Shown: positions 1 to 4,693 of the stretch, piece after piece | How positions within the stretch are numbered: the stretch's first letter is position 1 | Layout of the letters: each line of letters begins with the position of its first letter | NCBI GenBank assembly: GCA_959602045.1 | Contig: CAUGRT010000065.1 | Coordinates: 1-7,836 of the forward strand | From: an uncultured Clostridia bacterium | GTDB taxonomy: Bacteria; Bacillota; Clostridia; UBA1381 | DNA length: 7,836 nucleotides | Direction: 5' to 3' | Program-made: the position numbers and the translations under genes | The notes under the pieces: generated by a model | What the model was told of the DNA's origin: nothing | What the model saw: the letters and a program-made list of their open reading frames with translations, nothing else | Databases searched by the model: none

Positions 1-13
1 ACCTATTGTAACA

Positions 14-118
14 TTTTGGTTCGAACATTTACAGTGTGTATCATTTGACGCTTACGGATGCCGAATGGCATCCTTTTTTGGTTCGAACATTTACAGTGTG
101 TATCATTTGACGCTTACG
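14..118. repeat. Pair of 43-bp direct repeats (14-56 and 76-118)
   Basis: Two copies of the same 43 bp, without mismatch, start at 14 and at 76, a period of 62 bp. Each begins TTTTGGTTCGAACATT and ends TTTGACGCTTACG. The 19 bp between them is a terminator hairpin with its T-run. The copies contain the palindrome TTCGAA but no full tRNA fold. They lie beyond the 3' end of the minus-strand tRNA operon. Their function is unknown. They could be a duplicated 3' end of a gene left of the window, or part of a longer array cut by the window edge. Confidence 0.85.
56..79 (+). terminator. Intrinsic terminator of an upstream plus-strand unit
   Basis: A perfect 7-bp stem, GGATGCC (56-62) with GGCATCC (67-73) around a GAAT loop, is followed directly by six T. 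On the minus strand the stem is not followed by a T-run, so it acts on plus-strand transcription entering from left of the window. It lies exactly between the two 43-bp repeats. Confidence 0.7.
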
Positions 119-132
119 AATTTACAGACAAC

Positions 133-160
133 AAAAAATCCGCATAGATATGCGGATTTT
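133..160 (-). terminator. Terminator of the tRNA operon
   Basis: The self-complementary arms 135-146 and 149-160 give up to 12 bp (the core is ATCCGCAT with ATGCGGAT). Read on the minus strand, the stem ends in a run of six T (complement of 133-138). It begins 8 nt after the encoded CCA of tRNA-Tyr, the last gene of the operon. The flanking A/T runs could make it work in both directions. Confidence 0.85.
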
Positions 161-168
161 GGAATATT

Positions 169-253
169 TGGTGGGAGAGAGTGGATTCGAACCACTGAAG
201 TCGAAGACAACAGATTTACAGTCTGCCCCCTTTGGCCGCTCGGGAACTCTCCC
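169..253 (-). tRNA. tRNA-Tyr (GTA)
   Basis: On the minus strand this is a class II tRNA with a long variable arm. The 7-bp acceptor stem is GGGAGAG (253-247) with CTCTCCC (179-173), the discriminator is A, and CCA is encoded (171-169). The anticodon stem CAGA/TCTG holds the loop CTGTAAA, giving anticodon GTA (complement of 217-219). The T arm GTGGTTCGAATCCAC is intact. It is the last gene of a four-tRNA operon, 3 nt after tRNA-Thr and 8 nt before the terminator. Confidence 0.97.
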
Positions 254-256
254 TTA

Positions 257-332
257 TGGAGCTGGTGATGGGACTCGAACCCGCGACCTGCTGATTACAA
301 ATCAGCTGCTCTACCAATTGAGCTACACCAGC
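257..332 (-). tRNA. tRNA-Thr (TGT)
   Basis: Minus-strand cloverleaf with acceptor GCTGGTG (332-326) and CACCAGC (267-261), discriminator T and encoded CCA (259-257). The anticodon stem GCTGA/TCAGC encloses TTTGTAA, so the anticodon is TGT, reading ACA threonine codons. The T arm contains GGTTCGAGTCC. It lies 6 nt after tRNA-Val and 3 nt before tRNA-Tyr, so the set must be released by processing of one precursor. Confidence 0.97.
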
Positions 333-338
333 GAAGTA

Positions 339-414
339 TGGTGGGAGTTACAGGGCTCGAACCTGTGACATCCTGCTTGTAAGGCAGACGCTCTCCCAGC
401 TGAGCTAAACTCCC
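339..414 (-). tRNA. tRNA-Val (TAC)
   Basis: Minus-strand cloverleaf with acceptor GGGAGTT (414-408) and AACTCCC (349-343), discriminator A and encoded CCA (341-339). The anticodon loop CTTACAA lies between TCTGC and GCAGG, giving anticodon TAC (Val, GUA codons). The T arm ACAGGTTCGAGCCCTGT is perfect. It is the second gene of the operon, 32 nt after tRNA-Pro. Confidence 0.97.
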
Positions 415-446
415 AAAATCATCTGATTTCTTTCGTTATAAAGAAG

Positions 447-523
447 TGGTCGGGATGACAGGATTCGAACCTGCGGCCCTCTGGTCCCAAACCAGATGCG
501 CTACCAAACTGCGCTACATCCCG
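447..523 (-). tRNA. tRNA-Pro (TGG)
   Basis: Minus-strand cloverleaf of 77 nt including the encoded CCA (449-447). The acceptor is CGGGATG (523-517) with CATCCCG (457-451), discriminator A. The anticodon loop TTTGGGA lies between TCTGG and CCAGA, giving anticodon TGG (Pro, CCA codons). It is the first gene of the operon, about 28 nt downstream of the expected start of transcription. Confidence 0.97.
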
Positions 524-558
524 CAATTCCATTCTGTCCTCCGTCAGACGACTTATAT

Positions 559-587
559 ATGATACCAAATAAATTGAATTTTATCAA
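559..587 (-). promoter_or_regulatory. Housekeeping promoter of the tRNA operon
   Basis: On the minus strand, TTGATA (587-582) and TATCAT (564-559) are separated by exactly 17 bp of A/T-rich sequence, a good match to a sigma-A/sigma-70 promoter. Initiation would fall near 552, about 30 nt before tRNA-Pro. It lies between the end of the ykvI-like gene and the tRNA operon, so the tRNAs have their own promoter. Confidence 0.8.
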
Positions 588-650
588 GTCTTATTTATGA
601 CGATTAGAGTGGGATTTTTCTGATATTTCTTGATATATCTAAAGATTTCT

Positions 651-1682
651 TTATTTTTCTACTTTTTTTAAATTTTTTGAATATTTTTTATATGCGAAAA
701 TGATGTATAAAATGATCATCATTCCGGCATAGCCGCACAGCCGATAGGCAGTATTGATGACAGTGGAAAATCCGGCACAGGAAATCAACAATCCGGCACT
801 GCCCACGGCGGCAGCCGCCACAAGGCGAGTTCCGCCGCTGACACTGAGCAGCTCTATCGCTCCCGTTCCGCTGGAGATGGCGGTTGTCATGACAGCAAGC
901 ACAAGCATGACGCTGTAAAAATATGTGATTATGTTATTTTCGCGCATTGCAAGAGTCAGCATGGGGATTTCGCCGAGGTTGATATATTTATAATAGATAC
1001 TCAGCAAAAGATAAATCAATCCCATCATAATCATTAATGCACCGGCACTGATAGCACCTGTTAAGGCTGCTTCTCCCTTGCTTTTGATTCCGGAGCTCAT
1101 TTTCGCGAGAATGACACCGGATCCGATCAGATTATAGCCGGAATACCCTGCGCCCGAGATTAAGGCGGAAACCTGCGGGGCAAACGTCTGATGCTCGCGA
1201 TACCGAAGAATGTACAAAGCGGTTCCGGTGATACCGGCGGCAATGATAATTCCCAAAACACCGTTTAGCTTCAACGCGCGGTCAGCTCCCGTACAGAGGA
1301 TTATGGTGCAGACAGCGGTAAAAACTACAGACAAAATGGCTTTATTCATGCCGAACAGCAAAAACATCATTTCCCCGAAACACGCCGTCATTACAGAATA
1401 GGAGCAAATCAAAAACAGAAACGTCAGTCCATTGGAAACCGCTTGCATGCGCCGACTCATGATTTTACGCATCAGCGCGTTATAATCGGCTATTTGCTCT
1501 TTGCGGCAGACATCTAAAATGAAATATGCGAAACCGCCGAACAGGGCGGCAGAAAGACCGATCCCGACAGCGCCCCATTTGCCGTATACGGTAAAAAAAC
1601 TCAGGATTTCCTGCCCCGAAGCAAAGCCGGCACCGATTACTGCCGCAACAAAGCTGTAAGCAATCATAAAAATTCGTATCAT
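651..1682 (-). CDS. ykvI: YkvI-family integral membrane protein, putative transporter
   Basis: A 343-residue, strongly hydrophobic protein with about ten predicted membrane segments (first near residues 4-22, last near 312-332). The N-terminal motif GAGFASGQEI (17-26), followed by LSFF, is the signature I associate with the YkvI family (COG3949), distantly related to LeuT/APC-fold transporters. A second glycine-rich stretch, GAGYSGYNLIGSGV (about 177-190), also looks family-typical. The substrate is not known, so solute uptake is inference. The lysine-rich C-terminus is probably cytoplasmic. The start at 1682 has AAAGGA upstream at a rather long spacing of about 14 nt. An ATG within that SD opens a six-codon frame whose TGA overlaps the start (ATGA), but its spacing from the SD is too short. 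The gene is alone and divergent from the sulfatase gene, with 201 bp between them. I found no clear promoter and no terminator for it. Confidence 0.85.
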   Translation of the reverse strand: MIRIFMIAYSFVAAVIGAGFASGQEILSFFTVYGKWGAVGIGLSAALFGGFAYFILDVCRKEQIADYNALMRKIMSRRMQAVSNGLTFLFLICSYSVMTACFGEMMFLLFGMNKAILSVVFTAVCTIILCTGADRALKLNGVLGIIIAAGITGTALYILRYREHQTFAPQVSALISGAGYSGYNLIGSGVILAKMSSGIKSKGEAALTGAISAGALMIMMGLIYLLLSIYYKYINLGEIPMLTLAMRENNIITYFYSVMLVLAVMTTAISSGTGAIELLSVSGGTRLVAAAAVGSAGLLISCAGFSTVINTAYRLCGYAGMMIILYIIFAYKKYSKNLKKVEK

Positions 1683-1820
1683 TTTGATTCCGGTTCCATC
1701 CTTTCTTAGTTTTAAACAGATAATTGGTGATTTAAAAATGAATCGTCATCTATTTTTATGCCAAGCTGTAGCCGAATATGTTTTTTTCGGGAAAATTTCC
1801 GGTTATTTGCGAATTTACTC

Positions 1821-1849
1821 TTGCATATGTACATAAAATATGATAAAAT
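1821..1849 (+). promoter_or_regulatory. Promoter of the LTA-synthase-like gene
   Basis: TTGCAT (1821-1826) and TAAAAT (1844-1849) are separated by 17 bp, a good sigma-A match. Initiation is expected near 1856, giving a leader of about 28 nt to the ATG at 1884. The promoter lies inside the longest open frame, which reaches back to 1758. That argues the upstream part of the frame is not translated. Confidence 0.75.
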
Positions 1850-1883
1850 AATCTATTATGATTATGAAATGTTGGAGTGGAAG

Positions 1884-3821
1884 ATGGTTTCATTTAATAA
1901 AATATGGAAAATAGCGGTTGCCAGTGTCATCACATTGGCGCTGTGGACATTTATCAGTGTCAATACGGGGTTATTTACGAAGGGAACGGAGTTCAGTACC
2001 TTTGACTATATTATGTCTTATGTGATGGTTCTCGGTATCTGGGGCTTAATCTCGCTTAAGATGGATTTCAGTCCGATGATGAAGCGCGTTTCGGGGATTG
2101 CCGCGATGGAGCTTACGCCGTTTTTGTGTATGCAAATCTCGATTATTTTTGCCGGAATCGCGGAATATTCCATTGGGATTTACTTTTTGAATATCCTCAT
2201 TTATGCTGCGATTATGGCGTTGTTCTTTGCGATTACGCGAAGTATCCGATGGGCGCCGATTATTACGGTTGTGATTACGTATCTGTTTACGCTGTCAAGC
2301 TATGTTGTGCAGATTCTGCGCGGAACGCCGCTCATTCCCAGTGATTTTTTGGCGATCGGGACGGCGGTGAATGTGGCGGATCAATATACCTTTCAGCTGC
2401 GTTATCCGATTATTCTTACGAGTATTTTGATGATATTTACGGTTTTGATGGTATGGAAATTCTCCTATAAAATCACGATGAAGTATAAAAATATCATCTG
2501 CCCGGCATCGGGAGCGGCATTTTTTCTGGCAGTGGCAATTCCGTTCAGTGCGGTGGATTTCAATAATATTGATATGGATTTTTTTGATCAGTATCATGCG
2601 AACAATACGCACGGGATGGCGGTAAGCTTTTATATCAATGTACGGCGGATGTCGCTGCAAAAACCTGACAATTATAATGAAGCGGATACTGCCGCACTGC
2701 TTACGGCAAATACGAAAAAAGAACCTGCAAAATCCACGCCGAATATTCTGGTTATTATGAATGAAAGCTTTTCGGATTTAAGCGTTGTGGGCGATTTTAC
2801 AACAGATGTGGATTATATGCCGTTTATCCGCAGCTTGAAGAAGAATACCGTTCGGGGGAAATTGTTGGTTTCGCCGTTTGGCGGATATACCTGTAATTCG
2901 GAATTTGAATTTTTAACCGGTATGACGATGGGACTGCTGCCGCAGGGAAGTACGCCGTATCTGCAATATCTGACCGTACCGCAGCCAAATTCCATCTGCG
3001 GTCATTTGAAAAGCATGGGGTATGAAAATATCGCGCTGCATCCGTATTATGCGCGCGGCTGGAATCGCGAAAAGGTCTATGGTCTGATGGGATTTGATAA
3101 ATTCATCAGTATGGATAATATGGGCGATTATCAGAATCGGAATGAGTTTGAATATATCCGCTGCTATATGAGTGACCGAACCTCTTATAGCGCCGCGATC
3201 AACCAATTTACAAGCAAAAATAAAGATAAGCCGATGTTCCTGTTTAACATTACGATGCAGAATCATGGCGGTTATAAGTATAATCTCGGTTCATGGAAGG
3301 ATACCGTTCATATCACCAACATGAAGGGAGAATATCCCGAAGCGGAGCAATATCTTTCCTTAGTCAAGGAAAGTGACATTGCTTTTTCAGAGCTGATTGA
3401 CTGGTTCTCAGCGTGGGACGAGCCGACTGTGATTTTGATGTTTGGTGATCATCAGCCGGGAATTGAGCAGGGATTCTATGAGGAGCTTTACGGCAAGAGT
3501 CTGGATCAAGTCAACGGAGAGGACATGCTTAAGCGCTATACGGTTCCGTTTTTGATCTGGGCAAACTATGATATTGAAGCGAAAGATAATGTTTTGACAA
3601 GCACGAATTATTTGCAGAATCTGCTGTTGGAAACGGCAGGCTTGCCGAAGGGCAGTGTCAATAATTTTGTGGACAAGGTTAAAGCTGAAGTTCCGGCAAT
3701 TAATGCACTAGGACATTACGATACAAGCGGAAATTGGCTGAATAACGATACGCTGAAACCGGAGATTTTAAGCCAGTATAAGAATTTGGAATACTATCTT
3801 CTGACGCATAAGCAGCAATAA
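1884..3821 (+). CDS. LTA-synthase-family membrane sulfatase (phosphoglycerol transferase-like)
   Basis: A 645-residue protein. The N-terminal half has about seven membrane segments (roughly 9-27, 42-58, 72-92, 97-117, 124-144, 174-192 and 205-223); classical LtaS has five. The extracellular C-terminal half is an alkaline-phosphatase/sulfatase fold. By analogy with LtaS, visible residues are E294 in NILVIMNESF (metal), T336 in GGYTCNSEFEFLTG (the nucleophile that would be phosphorylated), W393 and R395 in GWNRE, H461 in MQNHGGY, and D522/H523 in MFGDHQP (metal). All the usual catalytic positions are present, so it should be active. The likely role is transfer of glycerol-phosphate or a similar group from a lipid to a surface polymer or glycolipid; the exact acceptor is unknown. 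The start at 1884 has GGAG (1874-1877) six nt upstream and follows the promoter. The in-frame ATG at 1869 is a weaker alternative. The gene is monocistronic, ending at a strong terminator. Confidence 0.88.
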   Translation: MVSFNKIWKIAVASVITLALWTFISVNTGLFTKGTEFSTFDYIMSYVMVLGIWGLISLKMDFSPMMKRVSGIAAMELTPFLCMQISIIFAGIAEYSIGIYFLNILIYAAIMALFFAITRSIRWAPIITVVITYLFTLSSYVVQILRGTPLIPSDFLAIGTAVNVADQYTFQLRYPIILTSILMIFTVLMVWKFSYKITMKYKNIICPASGAAFFLAVAIPFSAVDFNNIDMDFFDQYHANNTHGMAVSFYINVRRMSLQKPDNYNEADTAALLTANTKKEPAKSTPNILVIMNESFSDLSVVGDFTTDVDYMPFIRSLKKNTVRGKLLVSPFGGYTCNSEFEFLTGMTMGLLPQGSTPYLQYLTVPQPNSICGHLKSMGYENIALHPYYARGWNREKVYGLMGFDKFISMDNMGDYQNRNEFEYIRCYMSDRTSYSAAINQFTSKNKDKPMFLFNITMQNHGGYKYNLGSWKDTVHITNMKGEYPEAEQYLSLVKESDIAFSELIDWFSAWDEPTVILMFGDHQPGIEQGFYEELYGKSLDQVNGEDMLKRYTVPFLIWANYDIEAKDNVLTSTNYLQNLLLETAGLPKGSVNNFVDKVKAEVPAINALGHYDTSGNWLNNDTLKPEILSQYKNLEYYLLTHKQQ

Positions 3822-3827
3822 AATATA

Positions 3828-3877
3828 GGTTGTAAAAAATCATATGGAGTGTTCTATGATTTTTTACAGCCTTTTTT
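3828..3877 (+). terminator. Strong intrinsic terminator after the LTA-synthase-like gene
   Basis: A 17-bp stem (3828-3844 with 3855-3871, one G-T pair) closes a 10-nt loop and is followed by six T (3872-3877). It starts 6 nt after the TAA stop and separates this gene from the copper operon promoter 28 bp further on. Confidence 0.92.
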
Positions 3878-3904
3878 CTTTGTGAAAAAAATTCAAATTC
3901 CCTC

Positions 3905-3933
3905 TTGACAAATACCCTGGTGGGGTATATAAT
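3905..3933 (+). promoter_or_regulatory. Consensus promoter of the csoR-copA-copZ operon
   Basis: TTGACA (3905-3910) and TATAAT (3928-3933), both perfect consensus, are spaced by 17 bp. Initiation is expected near 3940. Such a strong promoter fits tight repression: one CsoR-type box fills the spacer and a second covers the expected start site. Copper should release both. Confidence 0.93.
3912..3928. promoter_or_regulatory. CsoR operator 1
   Basis: Inverted repeat ATACCC-N5-GGGTAT, matching the G-tract/TAC architecture known for CsoR operators. It occupies almost the whole spacer between the -35 and -10 boxes, overlapping the first T of TATAAT, so a bound CsoR would block RNA polymerase. Confidence 0.85.
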
Positions 3934-3934
3934 A

Positions 3935-3951
3935 ATACCCGTATGGGGTAT
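3935..3951. promoter_or_regulatory. CsoR operator 2
   Basis: A second ATACCC-N5-GGGTAT, with the same half-sites and a different centre (GTATG). Its centre is 23 bp from that of operator 1, about two helical turns, which would put two CsoR tetramers on similar faces of the DNA. It covers the predicted transcription start. Confidence 0.85.
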
Positions 3952-3970
3952 CAAAGCATCATTTTGAATA

Positions 3971-4063
3971 GAAATATTATTTGTTTTTCATTTCGAGGAG
4001 GCGAGTTCCGCGCAGCGTAGCGGATGTCTGAGCGGGAACGAAATGAAAAATAAATGATATTTC
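3971..4063. repeat. Palindromic element copy 1 (conserved core, unique arms)
   Basis: Arms 3971-3995 and 4039-4063 are complementary over 25 bp. The only two exceptions are G-U-type pairs (3978/4056 and 3983/4051). The enclosed 43 nt (3996-4038) contain a core, 3997-4033, running GGCGAGTTCCGCGCA, then GCGTAGCGGATG, then TCTGAGC. Inside it TCCGC (4007-4011) can pair with GCGGA (4020-4024). The same core occurs in reverse orientation in copy 2. The element lies 20 bp downstream of CsoR operator 2, in the transcribed leader of csoR. No open frame, T-run or target duplication is evident. It is a non-coding dispersed element or structured RNA of unknown function. Confidence 0.9.
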
Positions 4064-4123
4064 TCATCACCCAATTCCGTTATTATTGAAGATTAAAAAA
4101 TACAACCATTCGGATATGGGTAC

Positions 4124-4216
4124 GAAAATTCATCTGCTTTTCGCTCTATTGCGGCTCAAACATCCGTTACGTTGCGCGGAACTCGCCTTCATAGAGCGAA
4201 AAGCAGATGAATTTTC
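4124..4216. repeat. Palindromic element copy 2 (inverted orientation)
   Basis: Arms 4124-4148 and 4192-4216 are perfectly complementary over 25 bp, with one further pair (4149/4191) inward. The arm sequence (starting GAAAATTCATCTGC) is unrelated to that of copy 1. The central 43 nt (4149-4191), read on the minus strand, match the centre of copy 1 at 36 of 43 positions. Over the 37-nt core (4154-4190) they match at 33, and all four differences there are transitions. Both elements are exactly 93 bp. The end is 36 bp before the csoR ATG. The gap to copy 1 is 60 bp with nothing recognisable in it. Confidence 0.9.
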
Positions 4217-4252
4217 ATTCAAAAGTGAGTATCATTGAAAGGAAGAAAGGTT

Positions 4253-4561
4253 ATGGAAGAAGAGAAATGCTGTTGTTGCATCGAAAAACATACGATTCGG
4301 TCGGAGGAGCAGAAAAAGGCTTTATTAAATCGGCTGAAACGAATTGAGGGACAGGTGCGCGGAATCCAAGCGATGCTGGAACGGGACGCATACTGCAATG
4401 ATATTCTGATTCAGTCGGCAGCGGTGGGCGCAGCCATGAACGCATTTAATAAGGAGATTTTGGCAAGCCATATCCATGGATGTGTGGTACGGGATATTCG
4501 TGCCGGAAAAGACGAGGTTGTGGATGAGTTGGTGACGACCATACAAAAATTAATGAAATAA
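4253..4561 (+). CDS. csoR: CsoR-type copper-sensing repressor
   Basis: A 102-residue protein of the CsoR/RcnR family (DUF156), an all-helical DNA-binding tetramer. The family motif RLKRIEGQVRGI (27-38) is present. The Cu(I) ligands are C48, H73 and C77, whose spacing of 25 and 4 residues equals that of the Cys-His-Cys site of mycobacterial CsoR; the neighbouring Y47 is also conserved. Cu(I) binding should lower DNA affinity and derepress the operon; the two operators upstream fit autoregulation. The N-terminus carries four consecutive cysteines (6-9), outside the standard site. The ATG at 4253 is chosen because AAAGGA (4238-4243) lies 9 nt upstream; an in-frame TTG at 4235 would add six residues but lacks a suitable SD. 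copA follows after 132 bp. The family also contains RcnR, FrmR and CstR, but the ligands and neighbours favour copper. Confidence 0.95.
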   Translation: MEEEKCCCCIEKHTIRSEEQKKALLNRLKRIEGQVRGIQAMLERDAYCNDILIQSAAVGAAMNAFNKEILASHIHGCVVRDIRAGKDEVVDELVTTIQKLMK

Positions 4562-4617
4562 TTGCAAATGCTATAAAAATCGTGATTTATGAAAAGAATA
4601 AGAAAAAACGATAATCA

Positions 4618-4647
4618 TTGAAACATTGTTTTGTGAATGGATAGAAT
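4618..4647 (+). promoter_or_regulatory. Possible weak internal promoter before copA
   Basis: TTGAAA (4618-4623) and TAGAAT (4642-4647) are spaced by 18 bp in the 132-bp csoR-copA gap. Initiation would fall near 4654, upstream of the preferred copA start at 4694. There is no CsoR box here, so it could give low copper-independent copA expression. A match of this quality in A/T-rich DNA may be chance. Confidence 0.3.
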
Positions 4648-4693
4648 GACCGATGCGGCAATGTTGCAAAAGCATTGGAGAACGGGGAACGAT

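Noticed and set aside
65..368. Two plus-strand open frames of about 70 codons
   Set aside because: They are antisense translations of the tRNA-Tyr, tRNA-Thr and tRNA-Val genes; peptides such as SGFEPL and DGTRTRDLLITNQLLYQL are familiar spurious products of tRNA loci.
822..835. A 14-nt exact match (AAGGCGAGTTCCGC) to the core of the palindromic elements
   Set aside because: It lies inside the ykvI-like coding sequence (codons for GGTRL), without flanking complementary arms and with a different spacing to the next similar motif (CTGAGC). Probably chance, though worth including in any core search.
1683..1699. Six-codon open frame overlapping the ykvI-like start by ATGA
   Set aside because: Its ATG follows the SD with no usable spacing, so translation as a leader peptide is unlikely.
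1790..1800. Palindrome GGAAAATTTCC upstream of the sulfatase promoter
   Set aside because: Only 5-bp arms in A/T-rich DNA, with no recognised regulator and no second copy.
4235..4252. TTG start for csoR six codons upstream
   Set aside because: No SD at proper distance, while the ATG at 4253 has AAAGGA nine nt upstream.
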